This document shows positions 1-5,454 of a stretch of DNA of 5,618 nt, one piece after another. The stretch comes from JAGTRI01 sp964580405 (lineage in GTDB: Archaea > Thermoproteota > Bathyarchaeia > Bathyarchaeales > DTEX01). The stretch is from positions 1 through 5,618 of the forward strand of contig CAZOKM010000105.1 of NCBI GenBank assembly GCA_964580405.1, given 5' to 3'. Each line of letters starts with the position of its first letter. The stretch's first letter is position 1. Under the pieces are notes generated by a model. That model was given only the letters and a program-made list of their open reading frames with translations, was not told the DNA's origin and made no database searches. The position numbers were made by a program, and so were the translations under genes.

Positions 1-4
1 GCTG

Positions 5-13
5 TATATATTA
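5..13 (+). promoter_or_regulatory. Upstream TATA-like box (candidate promoter 1 of the lys operon)
   Basis: The run TATATATTA resembles an archaeal TATA box. With the usual spacing of about 25 bases from box centre to start, transcription would begin near base 35. That lies inside the palindrome at 30-46 and would give a leader of roughly 36 bases before lysW. Any BRE element would lie at or beyond the left edge, so it cannot be judged. The match rests on AT-rich composition only, and a second box lies at 47-57. Confidence 0.35.
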
Positions 14-29
14 TTTTCTGAAGAATCTT

Positions 30-46
30 TACTTTTCCGAAAAGTA
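30..46. promoter_or_regulatory. Perfect 17-bp palindrome, candidate operator
   Basis: TACTTTTC, one central C, then GAAAAGTA: two 8-base arms that are exact reverse complements. The symmetry breaks just outside, at bases 29 and 47. It lies between the two TATA-like boxes and directly abuts the second, where a BRE would sit. A regulator bound here could block either promoter. In Sulfolobus a lysine-responsive Lrp-type protein, LysM, acts upstream of lysW, so a similar regulator is a reasonable inference. No regulator gene is in the window. The arms are too close (one-base loop) to form an RNA hairpin, which favours a DNA-binding site. Confidence 0.5.
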
Positions 47-57
47 GATAAATAAAT
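47..57 (+). promoter_or_regulatory. TATA-like box proximal to lysW (candidate promoter 2)
   Basis: GATAAATAAAT follows a purine-rich GAAAAG (39-44) that could act as a BRE. Normal archaeal spacing predicts a transcript start at about 73-78, at or a few bases past the lysW ATG at 71. That would mean a leaderless lysW message, or a message starting slightly inside the annotated gene. The position is therefore informative but ambiguous. Confidence 0.4.
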
Positions 58-70
58 CTTAACCTTCGTA

Positions 71-271
71 ATGGGACAACGTAAGGAGGAAACAACCTTC
101 CAACTTAAATGCCCAGAATGCGACGCCGAAATCGAAATCCCCGAAGACGTGATTTCAGGCGAGATCGTAAGCTGCCCGGATTGCGGAATGGACTACGAAG
201 TGAAAATCAGCTCCGACGGTAAGGCGACCCTCGGAACCGCGGAGATCGAAGGGGAAGACTGGGGGGAATAA
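71..271 (+). CDS. lysW: LysW amino-group carrier protein
   Basis: LysW is the small cytoplasmic carrier whose C-terminal glutamate side chain is joined to the amino group of alpha-aminoadipate (or glutamate in arginine synthesis). It protects that group and presents the intermediate to LysZ, LysY, LysJ and LysK. The 66-residue product has two CPxC pairs (C14/C17 and C35/C38) that form the zinc-binding fold. It is strongly acidic and ends in the diagnostic EDWGE, with E66 as the attachment site. ATG 71 is the only ATG, GTG or TTG start between an in-frame stop at 53-55 and C14. Compared with Thermus and Sulfolobus LysW, where the first Cys lies within about six residues of the start, it has roughly eight extra N-terminal residues. 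A GGAGG at 85-89 lies inside the gene. It is first in the operon, with a 6-base gap to lysX. The family call is near certain; the exact N-terminus is less so. Confidence 0.95.
   Translation: MGQRKEETTFQLKCPECDAEIEIPEDVISGEIVSCPDCGMDYEVKISSDGKATLGTAEIEGEDWGE
261..268 (+). promoter_or_regulatory. Possible ribosome binding site of lysX inside the lysW 3' end
   Basis: GGGGGGAA lies 11 bases (after the last G at 266) before the lysX ATG. It is made by the codons TGG GGG GAA for the invariant WGE tail of LysW. Pairing with the 16S rRNA tail would need G-U pairs, so this is a weak and slightly distant site. Nothing better is visible before lysX. Confidence 0.35.
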
Positions 272-277
272 AACCCG

Positions 278-1141
278 ATGACGACGATAGGACTCGTCTA
301 CGACAGGATACGGTGGGACGAGAAAGCCCTAATCCGCGCCGCGTCCAAGGCGAAAGTAGAACTGAAGCTCGTTGACCCCAAAGCCACGTTTCTTGACACC
401 GCTGTAAACAAAGAAAAAACAGCTTCAGAATATGGCGATGTAGTTCTTCAGCGGTGCGTTAGCTACTTCAGGGGATTACATATTACAGCTATTCTGGAAA
501 ACTCGGGAATTCGAGTGATCAACCCGTTGCAGGTTTCATTAATTTGCGGCAACAAACTATACACCACGCTGGCTCTGGAAAAGGCAGGGATTCCGACGCC
601 TCGGACGCTTGTGGCCTTCACGGAGGAGGGCGTGCACAAAGCTATGGAGGACCTCGGGTACCCCGCCGTTTCGAAGCCCGTCGTGGGGAGCTGGGGGCGC
701 CTCATAGCCCTGATCAAGGACAAGGACTCGGCGCAGGCACTTGTCGAGTCGAGGGAGCAGATGAACAACGCCCTGCTTCAAACTTATTACCTACAAGAGT
801 ACATTGAGCGCCCGCCAAGGGACCTTAGGATACTCGTCATCGGAGACGAAGTCGTCGCGGCTTCGTACAGGTATTCCCACGAGAACGAGTGGAGGACGAA
901 CGTCGCCCGAGGTGGAACCAGCGAGCCATGTCTAGTTACCAAAGAAATCGAGGACATCGCGCTGAAGGCCGCGGAGACCGTGGGCGGAGGCGTCCTCGCC
1001 GTTGACTGCATGGAGTCCAAGAATGGACTGATGGCGCACGAGGTCAACTGCACCGTCGAGTTCAGGGGGCTGTACTCAGCGACGAAGGTCGACATACCGG
1101 GCAGAATCATCAAGTACGCGGTCGAGGTGGGCAAGAAGTGA
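278..1141 (+). CDS. lysX: LysX, ATP-dependent LysW alpha-aminoadipate ligase
   Basis: This ATP-grasp (RimK/LysX-type) enzyme uses ATP to form an amide bond between the C-terminal glutamate of LysW and the amino group of alpha-aminoadipate. The 287-residue length is normal. Residues 1-90 form the N-terminal domain (DRIRWDEKALI at 9-19). GNK at 91-93 and KP at 133-134 lead to the glycine-rich loop GSWGR (137-141). QEYI (173-176) is the adenine-binding hinge. RDLRILVIGDE (181-191), RTNVARGG (206-213), VDC (242-244) and EVNCTVEF (255-262) supply metal-, ATP- and substrate-binding residues. The tail VDIPGRIIKYAVE is typical of LysX. NCTVEF resembles the N-x-T-x-E-F stretch I recall from Thermus LysX rather than ArgX, but glutamate use (ornithine synthesis) cannot be excluded. 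The gene starts 6 bases after lysW, and its TGA overlaps the lysY GTG. Bases 401-560 are unusually AT-rich. Confidence 0.95.
   Translation: MTTIGLVYDRIRWDEKALIRAASKAKVELKLVDPKATFLDTAVNKEKTASEYGDVVLQRCVSYFRGLHITAILENSGIRVINPLQVSLICGNKLYTTLALEKAGIPTPRTLVAFTEEGVHKAMEDLGYPAVSKPVVGSWGRLIALIKDKDSAQALVESREQMNNALLQTYYLQEYIERPPRDLRILVIGDEVVAASYRYSHENEWRTNVARGGTSEPCLVTKEIEDIALKAAETVGGGVLAVDCMESKNGLMAHEVNCTVEFRGLYSATKVDIPGRIIKYAVEVGKK
1124..1129 (+). promoter_or_regulatory. Ribosome binding site of lysY
   Basis: GAGGTG matches part of the archaeal/bacterial GGAGGTGAT consensus exactly and ends 8 bases before the GTG at 1138. It lies inside the last codons of lysX. This supports the GTG start and coupling between lysX termination and lysY initiation. 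Confidence 0.65.
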
Positions 1142-2190
1142 AAGTCACGGTCCTAGGCGCTTCTGGGTACGTGGGCGGGGAGCTCCTTCGGCTCTTGCTA
1201 AGGCACCCAAAGGTCGAATTAACCGCTGCTACATCCAACACCTACGCGGGCGAGTTCGTCCACCACGTCCACCCCAATCTGAGGGGACAAACCAGCCTCA
1301 AATTCATAACGTCAGACCCCGCGAAGGTCGTCGGCGGATGTGATCTGTTGTTCGTGGCTACGCCGCACGGTGTCTCTTCCGGCTTCATGCCCAAAGTCGT
1401 CGAAACGGGCTTGAAGGTGGTCGACGTCAGCGCCGACTTCCGACTGAAGAACCCGAGCGACTACGAGAAGTGGTACGGCTGGAGCCACGGGTGCCCTGAG
1501 CTGCTGGAAAAGGCGGTTTACGGCCTCCCTGAGCTCCACCGAGAAGAAATCAAGAAGGCGCAATTAGTGGCTGCGCCTGGCTGCATGGCCGCGACGGGCA
1601 TTCTGGCCTTGGCTCCCATCGTCAAGTCTGGGAGCATCGAGAAGGACAGGATTGTCATTGACTTCAAGGTGGGCTCATCAGGCGCAGGAGGCAAGCCTTC
1701 GCTTTCTTCCCATCACCCCGAGCACTACAGCACCGTGAGGCCGTACAAGCCCGTCGGTCACCGGCACACCGCTGAGCTGGAGCAGGAGCTCAGCCTCGTG
1801 GCTCAGGGCAAGGTGGTCGTCGCCATGTCTGCCCACGCGGTCAACATGGTCCGTGGGATTCTGGGGACCTGCCACGTTTTCACGAAGGCTCCAGTGCAGC
1901 TACCTGAACTATGGCGCATCTACCGGGGCTTCTACGGGCAGGAGCCGTTCGTCAGGCTCGTGCGAGACGTGAAGGGCATTTACCGCTACCCTGATCCGAA
2001 AACCGTCGTCGGCTCTAACTATTGCGACGTGGGGTTCGAGGTCGACGGGAACCAGAACAGGGTTGTGCTACTCTCAGCCCTCGACAATCTGATGAAGGGC
2101 GCGGCTGGAACCGCGGTGCAGGACATGAACCTGATGTACGGTTGGGACGAGAAAGAGGGCTTGCGGGACGTTGGGCTGCATCCAGTTTAG
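1138..2190 (+). CDS. lysY: LysY, LysW-aminoadipyl-phosphate reductase (ArgC family)
   Basis: This NADPH-dependent reductase converts the acyl phosphate made by LysZ to LysW-bound aminoadipate semialdehyde. It belongs to the ArgC family of N-acetyl-glutamyl-phosphate reductases. The 350 residues open with the Rossmann loop GASGYVGGEL (7-16). ATPHG (74-78) and VSADFRL (97-103) follow. The catalytic cysteine is C149 in APGCMA, and the catalytic histidine lies in GHRHTAEL (207-214). The C-terminal LDNLMKGAAGTAVQ (315-328) is the usual cofactor-side closing motif. The GTG start overlaps the lysX stop as GTGA, gives an N-terminus that fits the family exactly (MKVTVLGASG), and has a good ribosome binding site. 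Sequence alone does not fully separate LysY from ArgC; the lysW neighbourhood decides the call. It ends at TAG 2188-2190, 12 bases before lysZ. Confidence 0.95.
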   Translation: MKVTVLGASGYVGGELLRLLLRHPKVELTAATSNTYAGEFVHHVHPNLRGQTSLKFITSDPAKVVGGCDLLFVATPHGVSSGFMPKVVETGLKVVDVSADFRLKNPSDYEKWYGWSHGCPELLEKAVYGLPELHREEIKKAQLVAAPGCMAATGILALAPIVKSGSIEKDRIVIDFKVGSSGAGGKPSLSSHHPEHYSTVRPYKPVGHRHTAELEQELSLVAQGKVVVAMSAHAVNMVRGILGTCHVFTKAPVQLPELWRIYRGFYGQEPFVRLVRDVKGIYRYPDPKTVVGSNYCDVGFEVDGNQNRVVLLSALDNLMKGAAGTAVQDMNLMYGWDEKEGLRDVGLHPV

Positions 2191-2191
2191 T

Positions 2192-2196
2192 GGTGA
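2192..2196 (+). promoter_or_regulatory. Ribosome binding site deciding the lysZ TTG start
   Basis: GGTGA, part of the GGAGGTGAT consensus, ends 6 bases before TTG 2203. An in-frame stop at 2194-2196 rules out any earlier start. The only later in-frame choice is GTG 2212, which would remove three family-typical residues (MIV). Confidence 0.55.
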
Positions 2197-2202
2197 GAAT
2201 CG

Positions 2203-3009
2203 TTGATTGTTGTGAAGATAGGCGGTGACGTCTACCAGAAGGGGCTCAGTTCAGGGCTTGCGGAAGACATTAAAAATATTCTAGAACACGAGAAGCTCGT
2301 CGTCGTGCACGGCGGCGGCGACGAGGTGACGTCGATTGCGCAGAAGCTGGGCAAGCAGCAGACTTTCGTTACTTCACCGGGCGGCATCAGAAGCAGGTAC
2401 ACGGACGAGGAGACGGTTGAGATTTTAACGATGGTGATGGCGGGCAAAATTAACAAGGCGATAGTCCGCTGGCTCCTCAGCAGGGGCGTCAACGCCGTGG
2501 GCTTGGCTGGGCTGGACGGAGGGATGCTTCGGGCTGAGCGCAAGAAGAAGCTGGTCATTATCGACGAACGCGACAGGAAACGCATCATCGACGGTGGCTA
2601 CACCGGCAAAATCGCAAAAGTCAACACAGGGCTTCTTGAGATGCTTGTTGAAAAGGGTTATGTCCCAGTGGTTTCGCCTATCGCCTTGGGGGAAGACTAC
2701 GAGTTCCTGAACGTTGACGCTGACAGGGCGGCTGCACAAGTCGCTGGGGCGTTGAAAGCGGACAAGGTGGTCTTCCTGACTGACGTCCAGGGGCTTCTCG
2801 TGAAGGGCGAACCAGTAAAGTCTTTGTCCATGAGGGAGGCTGAGGAGCTTTTACCGAAGATTGGTGCTGGAATGGACAAGAAGGTTCTGGCTTCAGTTGA
2901 GGCCCTGAAGGCAGGAGCCAAGGAAGCCGTCATTTCCTCAGGTTTAATAGCTGAACCCGTCGCCAGCGCGTTGACTCATAAGAGCGGAACCGTGATTACC
3001 ATTGAATGA
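2203..3009 (+). CDS. lysZ: LysZ, LysW-aminoadipate kinase (ArgB-like amino acid kinase)
   Basis: This kinase phosphorylates the free side-chain carboxylate of aminoadipate held on LysW, giving the acyl phosphate used by LysY. It is 268 residues long, normal for the amino acid kinase fold shared with ArgB. Visible motifs are the N-terminal VVKIGG with K5, the phosphate-binding HGGG (36-39), and the substrate loop RSRYTDEET (63-71). FLNVDADRAAA (168-178) carries the NxDxxA motif. DVQGLL (194-199) and GAGMDKK (221-227) form the nucleotide side. The SRYTDEET loop and MVMAGKINK (77-85) read like archaeal LysZ rather than acetylglutamate kinase ArgB, which typically has a GLRVTDEET-type loop. It starts with TTG at the only sensible upstream position. 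Its last 8 bases overlap lysJ. Whether it also accepts LysW-glutamate cannot be read from the sequence. Confidence 0.94.
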   Translation: MIVVKIGGDVYQKGLSSGLAEDIKNILEHEKLVVVHGGGDEVTSIAQKLGKQQTFVTSPGGIRSRYTDEETVEILTMVMAGKINKAIVRWLLSRGVNAVGLAGLDGGMLRAERKKKLVIIDERDRKRIIDGGYTGKIAKVNTGLLEMLVEKGYVPVVSPIALGEDYEFLNVDADRAAAQVAGALKADKVVFLTDVQGLLVKGEPVKSLSMREAEELLPKIGAGMDKKVLASVEALKAGAKEAVISSGLIAEPVASALTHKSGTVITIE

Positions 3010-4216
3010 AGCCGAAATAATCGCAGCCGAGGATGCTCATCTCGCGGGTGTCTACCAGAAGTTTCCCGTCGCGCTGGTCAAGGGCAAAGGGGCAACCGTC
3101 TGGGACGCGAACGGCAAAGCCTACATTGACTGCATGAGCGGCTACGGCGTGAGTTTAGTCGGTCACTGCCACCCGAAGGTCGTGGCTGCGATAAGGGAAC
3201 AGTGTGACAAGTTGATTTCGTGCCACGGCTCGTTCTACAACGACAAGCGTGCTGAGCTCGTCGAAAAGCTCGCCAAAATTTGTCCGAAGGGATTAAACAA
3301 GATTTTCCTGTGCAATAGCGGAGCCGAATCGGTCGAGTGCGCTCTGAAGGCTGCGGTCAAGTACACCAAGAGGACCGAGGTCGTGAGTATGACGAGGGGG
3401 TTCCACGGGAAGACGCTCGGAGCCCTGTCCGCGACGCACAACCCCAAGTATCGGGGCTCCTTCGAACACCTGTTTGAGCAGAACTTCAAGTTCGTCCCGT
3501 TCGGCAAAATCGAGAAGGCGCAGGAGGCGGTAACCGAGAAAACCGCAGTCGTCATCGTTGAACCCGTTCAGGGCGAGGGCGGAGTCTACGTTGCCCCCGA
3601 CGGTTACCTGAAGGCTTTAAGAGAACTGTGCGACGAAAAGGGCGCCGTGCTCATCTTCGACGAGGTCCAGACGGGGTTCGGGCGGACCGGAAAGATGTGG
3701 GCGTCCCAGCACTGGAACGTTGTGCCCGACGTGATGTGCGTCTCGAAGGCGATGGGCGGAGGAGTGCCGATTGGCGCTACCATCGCGAAGGACGAGGTCA
3801 TGGACTCTCTTGAGGTTGGGGAGCACTCTAGCACCTTCGGCGGAAACCCCCTAGCATGTGCTGCTGCTTGCGCGACGATTGACGTGATTGTTGATGAAAA
3901 TCTGCCTGAAAGAGCCCGAGTCCTCGGAGACAAGTTCAAAGAAATCCTTCAGGGGATGGTGAGTGAACTCCGCATTCTGCGCGAGGTCAGGGGTTTGGGC
4001 TTGATGGTTGGGCTCGAGTCCCGGACGTTCATAGGCGGCGTGCTGTCAGAAGCTCTCAACAGAGGACTATTGCTTCTTTACGCGGGCAAGACCGTCATCC
4101 GCTTCCTTCCTCCCCTCGTCATCGAGATGAGCCAGCTCGAGGAGGCGGCGGAAATCCTGAAGGCAGTCCTTTTGGAAGAGGAAAAAAAGGTCCTCAAACC
4201 CCAAAAAACAATCTGA
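3002..4216 (+). CDS. lysJ: LysJ, LysW-aminoadipate semialdehyde aminotransferase
   Basis: This class III PLP-dependent aminotransferase (ArgD/OAT type) moves an amino group, usually from glutamate, to the LysW-bound semialdehyde, giving LysW-lysine. In 404 residues it shows SGYGVSLVGHCHP (46-58) and the phosphate-binding NSGAES (105-110). FHG (134-136) stacks on the cofactor. EPVQGEGG (187-194) follows, then D220 in FDEVQTGFGRTG, which pairs with the pyridine nitrogen. K249 in VSKAMGGG is the Schiff-base lysine. HSSTFGGNPLA (275-285) and RFLPPL (367-372) complete the site. The TTG at 3002 is chosen because no other ATG, GTG or TTG precedes the conserved region in frame; it overlaps lysZ by 8 bases, and a weak GTGAT lies at 2992-2996. 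The last 15 residues are a charged, lysine-rich tail beyond the conserved fold, encoded by A-rich DNA. Confidence 0.94.
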   Translation: MNEAEIIAAEDAHLAGVYQKFPVALVKGKGATVWDANGKAYIDCMSGYGVSLVGHCHPKVVAAIREQCDKLISCHGSFYNDKRAELVEKLAKICPKGLNKIFLCNSGAESVECALKAAVKYTKRTEVVSMTRGFHGKTLGALSATHNPKYRGSFEHLFEQNFKFVPFGKIEKAQEAVTEKTAVVIVEPVQGEGGVYVAPDGYLKALRELCDEKGAVLIFDEVQTGFGRTGKMWASQHWNVVPDVMCVSKAMGGGVPIGATIAKDEVMDSLEVGEHSSTFGGNPLACAAACATIDVIVDENLPERARVLGDKFKEILQGMVSELRILREVRGLGLMVGLESRTFIGGVLSEALNRGLLLLYAGKTVIRFLPPLVIEMSQLEEAAEILKAVLLEEEKKVLKPQKTI

Positions 4217-4246
4217 AGAAGAACAAGACAAGAAAGTGAAACGAAG

Positions 4247-5398
4247 ATGGACCACGAAGACCATGTCCAGCTGCTTCGGGGGATGCTCCAAATCTACAGC
4301 CCAAGCGGAAAGGAACAAAAAATAGTTACCTTTCTTCAGGAAAAGCTCGTCAAGTTCGGCTTCGGGAACGTTCGGACGGACGAGGCTGGGAACGTTTACG
4401 GCGAAGTCGGCTCAGGGTCTCCTACAATTCTTCTGTGCGGTCACATGGACACCGTTTCGGGCTGGATACCCGTAAAGAGGGAAAACGATTGCTTGACCGG
4501 GAGAGGAGCCGTCGACGCGAAATCATCATTGGCGGCCATGATATTCGCAGCGTCGGAAGCTAAATCCAGCCTCAAGCGGGGCAGAATAATCGTCGCTGGG
4601 GTAGTCGAGGAGGAGAAGACGTCGAAGGGAATCCATCAACTGCTGCACCAGAAATTGGACGTGGACTACGCGGTCTTCGGAGAGCCAAGCGGAGTAAAGA
4701 ACATCACCTTCGCCTACAAGGGAAAAATTGGCCTTCGGATAAAATGCCAGACGTCCTCTGGCCACGTCGGCGCCCAGCACCTCCTCGAAAACGCGGCGGA
4801 AAAGGGCTTTGAACTGTGGCAAAAAATCAAGGACGCTTGCGCACAATTCCAGTCGCCTCAGGGAGTCTTCTATTCGGTCACTCCGTGCCTGACTAGAATC
4901 AGCAGTCGAAGGACCTCGGGCGGCGTTCCGGACGTGTGCGTCCTCAACATCGACGTTAGGCTGCCTCCGTCCGTAAAGATGGATGTGCTCGAAAAAGCCA
5001 TCAGTAGAGCTATTAACGACTTTCGAACCAGCAACCCGAACGTTTCTGTCACTTACAATGTCGTGGATAGGGTTGTGCCTTTCGTGGCTGACAGGACGAC
5101 GCCCTTAGTGAAGGCGTGGGACAGAGCCATCGTGGAGGTTACGGGTGGACCGGCGAAGTTCCTCAGGAAAACTGGTACGGGGGACATGAACATCTTCGGG
5201 GCTGAGACTGGTGTTCCCTCAGCAACGTATGGCCCCGGGGACTCGATGCTCAGCCATACGAAGTATGAGCGTATCGACCTTTCGGAGTACGCTGCGAGCG
5301 TGCAAGTCTACAAACGTGCAGTCGAAATCCTACTGAATGACGCTGACACGAAAACTAGCCAGAAATGGCTGTTGCGGAAAAGAAGCCAACCTTTTTAG
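4247..5398 (+). CDS. lysK: LysK, LysW-lysine hydrolase (M20 metallopeptidase family)
   Basis: LysK cuts the bond between lysine (or ornithine) and the C-terminal glutamate of LysW, freeing product and carrier. It is a di-metal M20/DapE/ArgE-type hydrolase. Of 383 residues, the metal and catalytic sites are all visible: H66 and D68 in CGHMDTV, D90 in GRGAVDAK, the acidic EEE at 121-123 (general base plus metal ligand), E146 in FGEPSG, and H337 in LSHTKYERI. SGHVGAQHLLENA (171-183) belongs to the lid/dimerisation domain and carries its conserved histidine, H173. The start ATG follows lysJ by 30 purine-rich bases with only a weak GTGA at 4236-4239. After the usual C-terminal helix there is a basic tail (residues about 367-383, with K369, K373, R377, K378, R379) that looks longer than in most LysK proteins I recall. 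The family is sure; lysine versus ornithine preference is not visible. Confidence 0.94.
   Translation: MDHEDHVQLLRGMLQIYSPSGKEQKIVTFLQEKLVKFGFGNVRTDEAGNVYGEVGSGSPTILLCGHMDTVSGWIPVKRENDCLTGRGAVDAKSSLAAMIFAASEAKSSLKRGRIIVAGVVEEEKTSKGIHQLLHQKLDVDYAVFGEPSGVKNITFAYKGKIGLRIKCQTSSGHVGAQHLLENAAEKGFELWQKIKDACAQFQSPQGVFYSVTPCLTRISSRRTSGGVPDVCVLNIDVRLPPSVKMDVLEKAISRAINDFRTSNPNVSVTYNVVDRVVPFVADRTTPLVKAWDRAIVEVTGGPAKFLRKTGTGDMNIFGAETGVPSATYGPGDSMLSHTKYERIDLSEYAASVQVYKRAVEILLNDADTKTSQKWLLRKRSQPF
5357..5396 (+). terminator. Weak terminator-like structure at the end of lysK
   Basis: A short hairpin AGCCA-GAAA-TGGCT (5357-5370, five pairs with a GNRA-type loop) is followed by a possible GTTG/CAAC pairing (5371-5374 with 5387-5390). 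A run of five T (5392-5396) then runs into the lysK stop. Archaeal transcription commonly ends at T-rich tracts, so this may end the operon. The stems are short and lie within coding sequence, so the call is tentative. Confidence 0.3.
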
Positions 5399-5418
5399 CC
5401 TGTGAGCCTCCATTTTCG

Positions 5419-5426
5419 TAATAAAA
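5419..5426 (+). promoter_or_regulatory. TATA-like box before the rhomboid-family gene
   Basis: TAATAAAA is the most AT-rich point in the 56-base gap after lysK. With normal archaeal spacing, transcription would begin near 5448, only a few bases before ATG 5455. This suggests the next gene may have its own promoter rather than belonging to the lysine operon. Confidence 0.35.
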
Positions 5427-5454
5427 GGGTGCCGTTGACTGCGAGGATAGACCG

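Noticed and set aside
109..222. Small open frame (37 codons) with ATG downstream of GGAGG inside lysW
   Set aside because: It is in another frame of a clear lysW. The spacing of 19 bases from GGAGG is too long and the product is an arginine-rich artefact.
463..1134. Several minus-strand open frames across lysX
   Set aside because: They lie antisense to a fully motif-bearing ATP-grasp gene, have no recognisable domains, and are expected from GC-rich codon use.
2022..2228. Plus-strand open frame across the lysY/lysZ junction
   Set aside because: It overlaps two confident genes in another frame and encodes a low-complexity Arg/Gly-rich product.
2232..2933. Minus-strand open frames opposite lysZ
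   Set aside because: They are Ser/Pro/Thr-rich shadow translations without motifs, covering a complete kinase gene.
4067..4318. Minus-strand open frame across the lysJ/lysK junction
   Set aside because: It could have been a small antisense gene at the spacer, but it shows only a Phe/Leu-rich shadow of the A-rich lysJ tail and no start signals.
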